Source: UMGS1532 sp045594795 (GTDB lineage Bacteria > Bacillota > Clostridia > Oscillospirales > Acutalibacteraceae). Taken from it: DNA of 35,984 nt. Under the pieces are notes generated by a model. It made no database searches, was not told the origin of the DNA, and saw only the letters and a program-made list of their open reading frames with translations. The DNA lies in assembly GCA_045594795.1 (NCBI GenBank), contig JAZNZF010000039.1, positions 1 through 35,984 of the forward strand, read 5' to 3'. The position numbers and the translations under genes were made by a program. Every line of letters begins with the position of its first letter. Position 1 is the stretch's first letter. Below, piece by piece: positions 22,137 to 29,952 of this stretch.

Positions 22137-22819
22137 TGGCCAACAATATCAATGTATTTAAAAATGGCATAATTAAAGAAAACCCCGTTCTTCGCCTTAT
22201 GCTTGGTACCTGCCCTACATTAGCGGTTACCACCTCGGCACTAAATGGTATAGGTATGGGTGTTGCTGCAACAGCTGTTCTTGTTTGCTCTAACATAACC
22301 ATATCATTACTTCGCAAAATCATTCCCGACCGCGTAAGGATTCCTGCTTTTATTACCATTATTGCAGGCTTTGTTACCATAGTACAAATGATAGTTAAGG
22401 CTTTTGCACCCGCGCTTGATAAATCACTTGGCGTGTTTTTACCCTTAATTGTTGTTAATTGTATTATACTTGCCCGCGCCGAAATGTTCGCAAGCAAAAA
22501 CACCGTTATTGCTTCCACTTTCGATGGGCTTGGTATGGGAATCGGCTTTACTTTAGCGCTTTTCTTAATGGGCTTTATACGTGAACTTATTGGTGGCGGT
22601 ACCATACTTGCTGGTACACCACTTGCATTTACTATAACAAAATCCCCTATGCTTGTTATGTTGTTGCCCCCCGGCGGATTTTTCGTGTTCGGCGTGCTTG
22701 TTGCACTTTCAAATAAGCTAAGTGTACTAATGGGCAAAAAAGCCGTAACAAAGCTTGGTTGTGATAACTGTCCTATGAACTGTAATGGTTGCGACAACAC
22801 CTGTAAGGAGGCAGAATAA
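22136..22819 (+). CDS. rnfE: Rnf complex subunit RnfE, 227 aa
   Basis: Six-helix membrane subunit that pairs with RnfA to carry electrons through the membrane; the RnfA/E pair holds a shared Fe-S cluster. Landmarks are KNGIIKENPVLRLMLGTCPTL (N-terminal cysteine for the cluster) and the ILARAEMFA block, also bordering the cluster. The protein ends in an unusual Cys-rich tail with C209, C212, C216, C219 and C223 (GCDNCPMNCNGCDNTC), beyond the last helix. The ATG shares a base with the rnfG stop; GGAGG lies 7 bases before. Confidence 0.94.
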   Translation: MANNINVFKNGIIKENPVLRLMLGTCPTLAVTTSALNGIGMGVAATAVLVCSNITISLLRKIIPDRVRIPAFITIIAGFVTIVQMIVKAFAPALDKSLGVFLPLIVVNCIILARAEMFASKNTVIASTFDGLGMGIGFTLALFLMGFIRELIGGGTILAGTPLAFTITKSPMLVMLLPPGGFFVFGVLVALSNKLSVLMGKKAVTKLGCDNCPMNCNGCDNTCKEAE

Positions 22820-23406
22820 TGGATATTAAAAACATTGTTATAATTCTACTTGCAGGTATTATGACCGAGAATATGGTACTTTCAAAGTTTATGGGTATAT
22901 GTCCATTCCTTGGCGTATCAAAATCGGTTAAAACTGCATTTTCAATGAGCCTTGCGGTTATATTTGTTATGGTTATGGCAACCGCTGCAACCTACCCTAT
23001 TTATCAAAGCCTACTTGTTCCAAACGGTTTAGAGTATCTGCAAACGGTTGTATTTATTTTGATAATTGCAGCTTTAGTGCAGTTAGTTGAAATCGTTCTT
23101 AAAAGATTCATTCCGCCCCTATACAACGCGCTTGGCATTTACCTACCGCTTATTACCACAAACTGCGCCGTACTTGGTATTACCCTACTTAACTTTACTA
23201 GCATTAGGGTACATAGCTACGGTGAAGCTCTTATAAACTCTGTTGGTGCAGGTCTTGGATTTTTAGTTGCAATGCTAATATTTGCAGGTGTTCGCGGCAG
23301 ACTTCAGTCGAGTGATATTCCAAAAAGTCTTGAGGGACTTCCAAGCACACTTATTGCCGCGGCAATAGTTTCGCTTTCGTTCCTTGGCTTTGCGGGAATA
23401 GTTTAG
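22819..23406 (+). CDS. rnfA: Rnf complex subunit RnfA, 195 aa
   Basis: Membrane subunit homologous to RnfE, with inverted topology. Typical blocks: ILLAGIMTENMVLSKFMGIC near 9-28, with the cluster cysteine, YLPLITTNCAVLGITLLN near 109-126, carrying the second cysteine, and GLGFLVAMLIFAGVRGRL near the end. Six helices, length as usual (about 190-195). Its start overlaps the rnfE stop by one base, and AAGGAGG precedes it. Stoichiometric, translation-coupled expression with rnfE is expected. Confidence 0.95.
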   Translation: MDIKNIVIILLAGIMTENMVLSKFMGICPFLGVSKSVKTAFSMSLAVIFVMVMATAATYPIYQSLLVPNGLEYLQTVVFILIIAALVQLVEIVLKRFIPPLYNALGIYLPLITTNCAVLGITLLNFTSIRVHSYGEALINSVGAGLGFLVAMLIFAGVRGRLQSSDIPKSLEGLPSTLIAAAIVSLSFLGFAGIV

Positions 23407-23418
23407 GAGGGAAAGAAT

Positions 23419-24210
23419 ATGATTATAGTAATTGCTATTATAATTGTTGCCGCTATTGGTTTAATAGCAGGTATAGGTCTTTCCTTCGCTTCGGTTGCCT
23501 TAGAGGTACCGACCGACGAGCGCGTGGAAAAAGCTCGCGAATTACTTCCCGGTGCTAACTGTGGCGGTTGCGGATTTTCGGGATGTGATGCTTATGCCGA
23601 GGCTGTAATTAACGGCAAAGCAGACGCTACCCTTTGCGCCCCCGGTGGTGCTGAGGTGGCACGTGGCATTGCCGAGATTTTAGGAGTACAGGCAGGCGAA
23701 TTCCAAGAAAAAATCGCAAAGGTACGCTGTAACGGTGGCTGCGAGAACACAGAGAAAAAGTACGAATATCGCGGTATTAAAAGCTGTGCTGCGGTGACTA
23801 CGCTTTTTTCGGGTGACAATAGTTGTAGTTTTGGTTGCTTAGGACTCGGTGACTGTGTAAGCGTTTGTCCCAGTGGTGCAATTAAAATTAATTCTAACAA
23901 AGTAGCCGAGGTTGATAACTCGGCGTGTACCGGCTGTGGCGCTTGCGCAAATGCTTGTCCTAAAGGTATTATTGATATAGCGCCAAAGGTACGAGGCACA
24001 TACACCGTAGTTTGCAACAACAAAGACAAAGGCGCTGTCTCACGTAAGGTTTGCAAGGTTTCTTGTATTGGCTGTGGCATCTGCAAAAAGCAATGCGAGG
24101 CAGAAGCTATTACTATTGAGAATAATCTTGCTACAATTAATCCAACTCTTTGTACGGGCTGTGGAAAATGTGCCGAAAAATGTCCGCAAAAATGCATAGT
24201 AAAGGTCTAA
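23419..24210 (+). CDS. rnfB: Rnf complex subunit RnfB (polyferredoxin), 263 aa
   Basis: Electron-entry subunit that takes electrons from reduced ferredoxin. One N-terminal membrane helix (about 2-25), then the cluster-binding domain with LLPGANCGGCGFSGCDAYAE and the fourth Cys at LCAPGG (4Fe-4S domain), followed by several ferredoxin-type clusters: CSFGCLGLGDCVSVCPSG, CTGCGACANACPKG, CIGCGICKKQC and CTGCGKCAEKCPQKC. The set matches clostridial RnfB, which carries more clusters than the proteobacterial form. AGGAGGG precedes the ATG. Last rnf gene; an ABC exporter starts 4 bases downstream. Confidence 0.95.
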   Translation: MIIVIAIIIVAAIGLIAGIGLSFASVALEVPTDERVEKARELLPGANCGGCGFSGCDAYAEAVINGKADATLCAPGGAEVARGIAEILGVQAGEFQEKIAKVRCNGGCENTEKKYEYRGIKSCAAVTTLFSGDNSCSFGCLGLGDCVSVCPSGAIKINSNKVAEVDNSACTGCGACANACPKGIIDIAPKVRGTYTVVCNNKDKGAVSRKVCKVSCIGCGICKKQCEAEAITIENNLATINPTLCTGCGKCAEKCPQKCIVKV

Positions 24211-24214
24211 GGAA

Positions 24215-25936
24215 ATGTTAAAACGATTTTTAAAATACTATAAGCCCCATAAAAAGCTATTCGTTTTAGATATGAGCGCATCCTTGCTTGTTTCACTTAT
24301 TGCTATTCTCTACCCCATGATAACAAGACTTATGCTTAACGACTTAATACCAAATAAGCGTTACCGCGATATTGTTATTTTTGGTATAGGATTACTTGTT
24401 TTATATCTGATTAGAATGGGGCTTAACTTTTTCATTCAATATCAAGGGCATATTATGGGTATCAAAATGCAAGCCAAGATGCGTAGCGACCTCTTCTCTC
24501 ACCTACAAAAACTGCCCTTTAGTTTTTATGATAATAACGAAACCGGCAAAATTATGTCGCGTATGACAAGTGATTTGTTCGAGGTTAGCGAGCTTGCGCA
24601 TCACGGCCCTGAAACTCTTATTATTTCATCTATTTCGGTTATAATCTCGTTTTGCTATCTTGCAAGCATTAGCCTGCCGCTAACCTTAATAGTCTTTTCT
24701 TGCGTGCCACTTTTGGTTTTGGTTTCGGTAACCCTACGTAAAAGAATGCGCGATGCTTTCAAAAAAAGCAGACAGGCGGTGGCTACTATAAACGCGGCAC
24801 TCGAAAGCAGTATTTCGGGCATACGCGTTACAAAAGCTTTCACAAACTCTAAAAAAGAAACCGAAAAGTTTCAGCGCGGTAACGAGGATTTTAAGGAAGC
24901 AAGCCGAGATGCCTACAAGGCTATGGGTCAGTTCCACTCGTCCACCACCTTTATAACCGATGTGTTTAACGTTGTGATATTAATTGCAGGCGGACTTTTC
25001 CTTTACGGCGGTAAAATTAACTTTGCCGATTATTCCGCCTTTATAGTATCGATTAACCTATTCTTGTCCCCCATTAATACGCTAATTCGTTTTATGGAGC
25101 AATTCCAAAACGGTTTTGCAGGGTTTGAAAGATTTTTAGAGGTAATGGATACTGAGCCCGAGTTAGACTTAAGCTCTGCTAAAGACGTTAAACGTTTAGA
25201 CGGTCACATTGAAATTAAAAATGTTACCTACGGCTATGACGGTTCGAATGAGGTTCTGAGTGATATCAGCCTTAATATCGGTAAAGGTAAGACCTTTGCG
25301 TTGGTAGGTCCAAGCGGTGGCGGTAAAACAACAATATGCCACCTAATTCCACGATTTTACGGCATTGAAAGCGGTAGCATATTTATAGACGGAATTGATA
25401 TTAAGAACATAACAATGGAGTCGCTGCGGCGCAACATTGGTATTGTTCAGCAAGACGTGTATCTTTTTAATGCAAGCATTAGGGATAATATTCTATACGG
25501 CAGACCCAACGCTGACGAGCAGGATATCATCGAGGCGGCAAAGCGTGCTAATATACACGACTATATCACCTCATTGCCCGATGGATACGATACGGTTATA
25601 GGTGAACGCGGTGTCAGACTTTCGGGCGGGCAAAAGCAAAGGCTTTGTATTGCACGCGTGTTCCTAAAGAATCCGCCAATACTTATTTTAGACGTGGCAA
25701 CAAGCGCGCTTGATAACACCACCGAAATACTTATTCAGCAAGCGTTAGACGAGCTATGCCATGGCAGAACAACCCTTGTGGTAGCGCACAGACTTTCAAC
25801 CGTTAAGAACGCCGATGAGATTGCGGTTATAGACGGTGGCAAAATAACAGAGCAAGGCTCACACGAAAATCTAATAGAGCTTGGCGGTACCTACAAAGAG
25901 CTTTACAGCCTGCAGTTCCGTGCTAATAATGAATAA
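24215..25936 (+). CDS. ABC exporter (fused membrane and ATPase domains) with altered Walker B, 573 aa
   Basis: MsbA/LmrA-type half-transporter: a six-helix type I exporter domain (about 1-310) and an ATPase domain (about 330-573). Walker A GPSGGGKTT lies at 365-373, Q-loop at IVQQDVY, signature LSGGQKQR at 469-476 and H-loop H525. The Walker B reads ILILDVATSALD: the catalytic Glu after D493 is Val494 (GTG where GAG or GAA is expected). Such a site can bind but poorly hydrolyse ATP. The start is only 4 bases after the rnfB stop, so it is probably cotranscribed with rnf; no functional link is known. Substrate unknown. A sequencing error of one base would restore the Glu. Confidence 0.9.
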   Translation: MLKRFLKYYKPHKKLFVLDMSASLLVSLIAILYPMITRLMLNDLIPNKRYRDIVIFGIGLLVLYLIRMGLNFFIQYQGHIMGIKMQAKMRSDLFSHLQKLPFSFYDNNETGKIMSRMTSDLFEVSELAHHGPETLIISSISVIISFCYLASISLPLTLIVFSCVPLLVLVSVTLRKRMRDAFKKSRQAVATINAALESSISGIRVTKAFTNSKKETEKFQRGNEDFKEASRDAYKAMGQFHSSTTFITDVFNVVILIAGGLFLYGGKINFADYSAFIVSINLFLSPINTLIRFMEQFQNGFAGFERFLEVMDTEPELDLSSAKDVKRLDGHIEIKNVTYGYDGSNEVLSDISLNIGKGKTFALVGPSGGGKTTICHLIPRFYGIESGSIFIDGIDIKNITMESLRRNIGIVQQDVYLFNASIRDNILYGRPNADEQDIIEAAKRANIHDYITSLPDGYDTVIGERGVRLSGGQKQRLCIARVFLKNPPILILDVATSALDNTTEILIQQALDELCHGRTTLVVAHRLSTVKNADEIAVIDGGKITEQGSHENLIELGGTYKELYSLQFRANNE

Positions 25937-25942
25937 AAAAGT

Positions 25943-25984
25943 AAATGACTTGTGAAATCACTCTCACAAGTCATTTGTTTTTTA
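25943..25984. terminator. terminator after the ABC exporter
   Basis: AAATGACTTGTGA (25943-25955) pairs perfectly with TCACAAGTCATTT (25964-25976), followed by GTTTTTTT on the plus strand. The right arm contains the TGA of the convergent DUF2953 gene. Confidence 0.88.
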
Positions 25985-26561
25985 CATATTTATGGTAGGC
26001 TATAAACAACACCGCCGCTACTGCGTGATATCCGCGGAGTCTTAAAAATACCTCAAATAAATAATCAGATTCCTTTATATCATAGTCACAGCTTATATTA
26101 AGCTTTAAAGCGTTAGGGGCAACGTGCATTTTTGCGTCAATTACACTTGCTATTGGGTAAATTAACGCACAGGCGGCACCGTATTCTATAGCCGCTTTTG
26201 CCGCATCCTCGCCGCCAGATATATATTTAACGTTAAAGTTTCTAACCCTTATGTTAGATACTAACCAACCAAGCCTGTTAAGCAAAAGCCTCGCCCACTC
26301 TAAACCCTCTTGTAGTTTTTCTTTTTTCTCTTTTATGCTTTTCTTGGCTTTTTGCTTTTTAGCGGCTTTAGGCTTAGCAGCTTGTTTTTTTGCTTTTTTA
26401 GGTTTACGCTTACGGGAAAGGTTTATGCGGTAAAGACGCAAGGCAAAATCGTTTTTTTTAGGGGTGGCAGTAAACTCTAAATCGAGTGGTGCAAAAAGGC
26501 ATAATAAAACTATTACTGCAATTATTGCAATTATCCATAGTAGTATTTTAAGTATTAGCAA
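25971..26561 (-). CDS. DUF2953 membrane-anchored protein, 196 aa
   Basis: One N-terminal transmembrane helix (about 5-27), then a basic Lys/Ala-rich linker (about 50-82) and a C-terminal domain matching DUF2953, seen from FNVKYISGGEDAAKAAIEYGAACALIYP and LKLNISCDYDIKESDYLFEV. The family is common in spore-forming Firmicutes, often near sporulation gene ytfJ; that partner is not seen here. Function unknown. The start is TTG 26561, about 8 bases after a G-rich site (AAAAAGGGGGGG). The stop falls inside the convergent terminator stem. Confidence 0.8.
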   Translation of the reverse strand: MLILKILLWIIAIIAVIVLLCLFAPLDLEFTATPKKNDFALRLYRINLSRKRKPKKAKKQAAKPKAAKKQKAKKSIKEKKEKLQEGLEWARLLLNRLGWLVSNIRVRNFNVKYISGGEDAAKAAIEYGAACALIYPIASVIDAKMHVAPNALKLNISCDYDIKESDYLFEVFLRLRGYHAVAAVLFIAYHKYVKNK

Positions 26562-26626
26562 ATCTTCGCCCCCCCTTTTTAATTATTCTTTACTAATATT
26601 AGCATAATAAAACATTAATTACAAGC

Positions 26627-26652
26627 AAAAGGCACGATAGCTCGTGCCTTTT
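26627..26652 (-). terminator. terminator of the T-box operon
   Basis: AAAAGGCACGA (26627-26637) pairs with TCGTGCCTTTT (26642-26652). It lies directly after the amidohydrolase stop on the minus strand, with the T-run partly inside the stem. Confidence 0.7.
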
Positions 26653-26653
26653 C

Positions 26654-27457
26654 TTAGTCCATAAATATTTTTTTAGCATTTTCACTTAAGATTTTTTTAT
26701 TATCCTCGCTTGATAATCCCATTTTAAAGAAGCTTGTCAGTTCTTTTTCGGGCGCCCAAATTGGATAATCTGTGCCGAAAAGCACTCTATCGGTGCCGTA
26801 GCTTTCAATTATTTCGCGCGCCCTGTCAGTTGTCATAAATGGGAAGCAAGAGCAACAGTCGAAATAAAGATTAGGTAAGCCTTGTAGTTTTTCTCTTGCC
26901 TCGTCCCAAACCGACCAACCGCCCAAATGTGCGCCAACTACGGTTAGCTCTGTGAAAATTTGCATTACGGGTAAAAGCCTATTAGGGTTTGAAAAATCCT
27001 TGCGACTGTCCCCACAGTGCATTAATATTGGCAAGCCTTCTTGTTCGCAAAGCTCGTAGATTTTAAGGCATCTATAATCATCTATTTTGAACTCTTGAAT
27101 ATCGGGGTGAAGCTTTACGCCACGAAGCCCAAGCTCTTTTAAGCGCATAACATCACCCTTTATATCAGCGCTGTCAGGGTGGAGAGTTCCAAGACCTGTA
27201 AACTTGCCCTCGGATTCGGCTACCGACTGCGCAATAAAACAGTTAATGCTCTCTACCTGCTTTGGCGAGGTGGCAACCGACTGAATTATAAAATGGTCAA
27301 TCCCCACTTTACTGCCGCGCTCTAATAAATCGGTAATAGTTCCAAGACAAGCGGTATCGAGCCCGTAAAATTCGCCCGTGCTTTTAACCGCCGGCGCCGC
27401 TATTTTATCAGGGTAAACATGACAGTGCGCGTCTATAATATAGTAATTATCCACCAT
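26654..27457 (-). CDS. amidohydrolase-2 family metal-dependent hydrolase, 267 aa
   Basis: TIM-barrel amidohydrolase (ACMSD-like/Amidohydro_2). The metal and catalytic residues all look intact: H11 and H13 (IDAHCHVYP), K115 and H117 (GVKLHPD), H147 (LMHCGD), H177 (VGAHLGG) and D230 (LFGTDYPIW). The family includes hydrolases and non-oxidative decarboxylases of aromatic or other carboxylic acids; the substrate cannot be told. No signal peptide. It is the third gene of the leucine T-box operon, its ATG overlapping the stop of the 829-aa fusion gene, so the products probably work together. Confidence 0.88.
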   Translation of the reverse strand: MVDNYYIIDAHCHVYPDKIAAPAVKSTGEFYGLDTACLGTITDLLERGSKVGIDHFIIQSVATSPKQVESINCFIAQSVAESEGKFTGLGTLHPDSADIKGDVMRLKELGLRGVKLHPDIQEFKIDDYRCLKIYELCEQEGLPILMHCGDSRKDFSNPNRLLPVMQIFTELTVVGAHLGGWSVWDEAREKLQGLPNLYFDCCSCFPFMTTDRAREIIESYGTDRVLFGTDYPIWAPEKELTSFFKMGLSSEDNKKILSENAKKIFMD

Positions 27458-29946
27458 TACTCTAACCCTAACTTTTTAGCAGCATTCTCGCGCATTTTGT
27501 ATTTTAAGATTTTACCTGCAGCGTTCATTGGGAAGCTATCTACAAAATCTATATATCTTGGTACCTTATGACGTGCCATATTAGCTGCGATATATGCCTT
27601 CATTTCGTCCTCGGTCATACTCTCGCCCTCTTTTAAAATAATGCACGCCATTATCTCCTCACCGTACTGCTTATCGGGTACACCTATAACCTGTACGTCG
27701 CTAACCTTATCGCAGGTATAGATAAATTCTTCTATCTCTTTAGGATAAATATTTTCGCCACCGCGAATAATCATATCCTTAAGTCTGCCCGTAATAAGAT
27801 AGTTTCCATCGGGTCTGCGGCAAGCAAGGTCACCCGTATGCAGCCAACCATCCTTATCAATAGCCTCGGCGGTGGCTTTAGGCATTTTGTAATAACCCTT
27901 CATTATATTATAGCCACGCGCAACAAACTCGCCATTGACACCGTCGGGGCAGTCTTCACCCGTTTCGGCATCAATAATTTTACACTCTACGTTCGCGAAA
28001 GCGCTACCTACAGTTTCGGTGCGCACCTCAAGTGAATCATAATAGCTACTCATAGTACAGCCAGGGCTTGCCTCGGTCTGTCCGTAAACCGAAACAATCT
28101 GCTTCATATTCATAACCTCGGTTGCGCGTTTCATAAGGTCAGCAGGACAGTTTGAACCCGCCATAATACCCGTTCTAATATATGAGAAATCGGTTTTCTC
28201 AAAATCAGGGTGCTCCATCATTGCAATAAACATTGTAGGAACACCGTTAAACGCGGTGATATGCTCGTTATGAACACACGAAAGCGCAGGGCCGGGTGAG
28301 AAATACGGCAACGGATACATAGTAGCACCGTGTGTCATCGATGCGGTCATAGAAAGTACCATACCAAAGCAATGGAACATAGGCACCTGAATCATCATAC
28401 GGTCGGCTGTGGATAAATCCATATGGTCACCGATATATTTACCGTTATTTACTACATTGTAGTGGGTAAGCATAACACCCTTTGGGAAGCCTGTTGTACC
28501 CGATGTATACTGCATATTGCAAACGTCGTCTTTATCAACCGCCGCCGCCATACGCTTAACCTCTTCTAAAGGCACACCTGATGCGCGCTCTATAGCATTT
28601 TCCCAAGTAAGACAGCCTTTTTGCTTAAAGCCAACCGTAATAACATTACGTAAAAATGGTAAGCGGCGTGCATGCAAGGGTTTGCCCGCAGCAGTTTTTT
28701 CAAGCTCGGGACAAAGCTCGGCAACTATTTCGCCATAGTTACAGTCTTTAGAGCCCTCGGTCATAATAAGGGTATGGGTATCCGACTGACGCAGTAGATA
28801 CTCAACCTCGTGGATTTTATAAGCGGTATTTACGGTAACCAAAACCGCACCGATTTTAGCCGCTGCCCAGAACGAGATATACCATTGTGGCACGTTTGAA
28901 GCCCACACAGCAACGTGTGTGCCCGCCTTAACGCCCATAGCAATAAAGGCTCTCGCGCAGGTATCAACATCGTCACGGAACTCGCTATAGGTACGAGTAT
29001 AATCAAGGGTTGTGTATTTAAAGGCATACTGGTCGGGGAATTCCTCTACCATACGGTCAAGAACTTCAGAGAAGGTAGCATCAATAAGCAAATCCTTTTT
29101 CCAAACGAACTGACCTGTGTGAGCCTCGTTATAATATAAGGTACGCTCATTGCGTGAGGTATCGCTATACTGCTTCATATAGTTAACGAACTGTGAAAAG
29201 ATAATTTCCATATCGTCAAGCTCTTTACACCAAGCGGGGTCCCAAACAAGCGAGATATATCCATCGTAGTTAACCGAACGCAAGGTTAACATAAAGTCGG
29301 AAATTGGCAGCTCGCCCTCGCCTGCTAAGCAGTATTCAATGCCGTCTTCGGTTTTAATAGCATCGTTAAGCTGAACGTGTTTTATGTATTTACCTAAGTT
29401 TTTAACTATTTCTTCAGAGCTTTCGCCGCCGCCGAAATAAGCAGCAGACATCTGCCACAGAGCTGCTAAGTTATCAGATGCAAACCAATCAAGCATTTCG
29501 CGTAACTGTTTTGTACTACTAAAGATACCCGAGGTTTCAATAAGCAAGGTAACTCCAAGCTCTTCTGCCTTTGGTAAAACCTTTTCGATAATACCTTTTA
29601 CAATATCGTAGCTACCACCGTCAAATGCGCGCATACGAATAGATGGGATATGTAAATTGTCAGCAATGGCTAAACAACGCTCTATTTCGTTTATAGTTTC
29701 ATCTGCTGTGTTGCTATCTCCTAAATCCAAAATAGCGTCAATACACGGTATTTCAAGCTTTTTTTCGTACAATTTGCGCAAGGTAGCGGCGGCAGCATAA
29801 TCGTGAAATGCGCCGTCTTTATCCGTAAAAAGCTTGTTATTTATATTGTGCAGCTCTATGCCTTGGAATTTTAAATCTTCGGCTATATCGCAAAACTCAC
29901 TAAAGCTGCTGTTGTGCCAGCCTTTAGTAGAAAATGACAGTTTCAT
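27457..29946 (-). CDS. fusion: sugar-isomerase-type TIM barrel + acyl-CoA synthetase, 829 aa
   Basis: Two-domain protein. Residues 1-260 resemble the AP-endonuclease-2/sugar phosphate isomerase barrel (FSEFCDIAEDLKFQGIELHN, LGVTLLIETSG, GKYIKHVQLND, GEGELPISDFMLTL). E137 is kept, but the usual metal-ligand Asp, His and Glu positions read LWQM, HVQL and SLVW, so the site looks eroded. Residues about 280-829 form a FadD-like adenylate-forming synthetase with intact motifs: YTSGTTGFPKG (480-490), YGQTE (621-625), GWLHTGD (700-706), GRLKD (720-724) and catalytic K812 (AAGKILK). It should activate a carboxylic acid as acyl-AMP and acyl-CoA. No frameshift separates the halves. Middle gene of the T-box operon, 6 bases after the IPMS-like gene. 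Confidence 0.85.
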   Translation of the reverse strand: MKLSFSTKGWHNSSFSEFCDIAEDLKFQGIELHNINNKLFTDKDGAFHDYAAAATLRKLYEKKLEIPCIDAILDLGDSNTADETINEIERCLAIADNLHIPSIRMRAFDGGSYDIVKGIIEKVLPKAEELGVTLLIETSGIFSSTKQLREMLDWFASDNLAALWQMSAAYFGGGESSEEIVKNLGKYIKHVQLNDAIKTEDGIEYCLAGEGELPISDFMLTLRSVNYDGYISLVWDPAWCKELDDMEIIFSQFVNYMKQYSDTSRNERTLYYNEAHTGQFVWKKDLLIDATFSEVLDRMVEEFPDQYAFKYTTLDYTRTYSEFRDDVDTCARAFIAMGVKAGTHVAVWASNVPQWYISFWAAAKIGAVLVTVNTAYKIHEVEYLLRQSDTHTLIMTEGSKDCNYGEIVAELCPELEKTAAGKPLHARRLPFLRNVITVGFKQKGCLTWENAIERASGVPLEEVKRMAAAVDKDDVCNMQYTSGTTGFPKGVMLTHYNVVNNGKYIGDHMDLSTADRMMIQVPMFHCFGMVLSMTASMTHGATMYPLPYFSPGPALSCVHNEHITAFNGVPTMFIAMMEHPDFEKTDFSYIRTGIMAGSNCPADLMKRATEVMNMKQIVSVYGQTEASPGCTMSSYYDSLEVRTETVGSAFANVECKIIDAETGEDCPDGVNGEFVARGYNIMKGYYKMPKATAEAIDKDGWLHTGDLACRRPDGNYLITGRLKDMIIRGGENIYPKEIEEFIYTCDKVSDVQVIGVPDKQYGEEIMACIILKEGESMTEDEMKAYIAANMARHKVPRYIDFVDSFPMNAAGKILKYKMRENAAKKLGLE

Positions 29947-29952
29947 TAAGAG

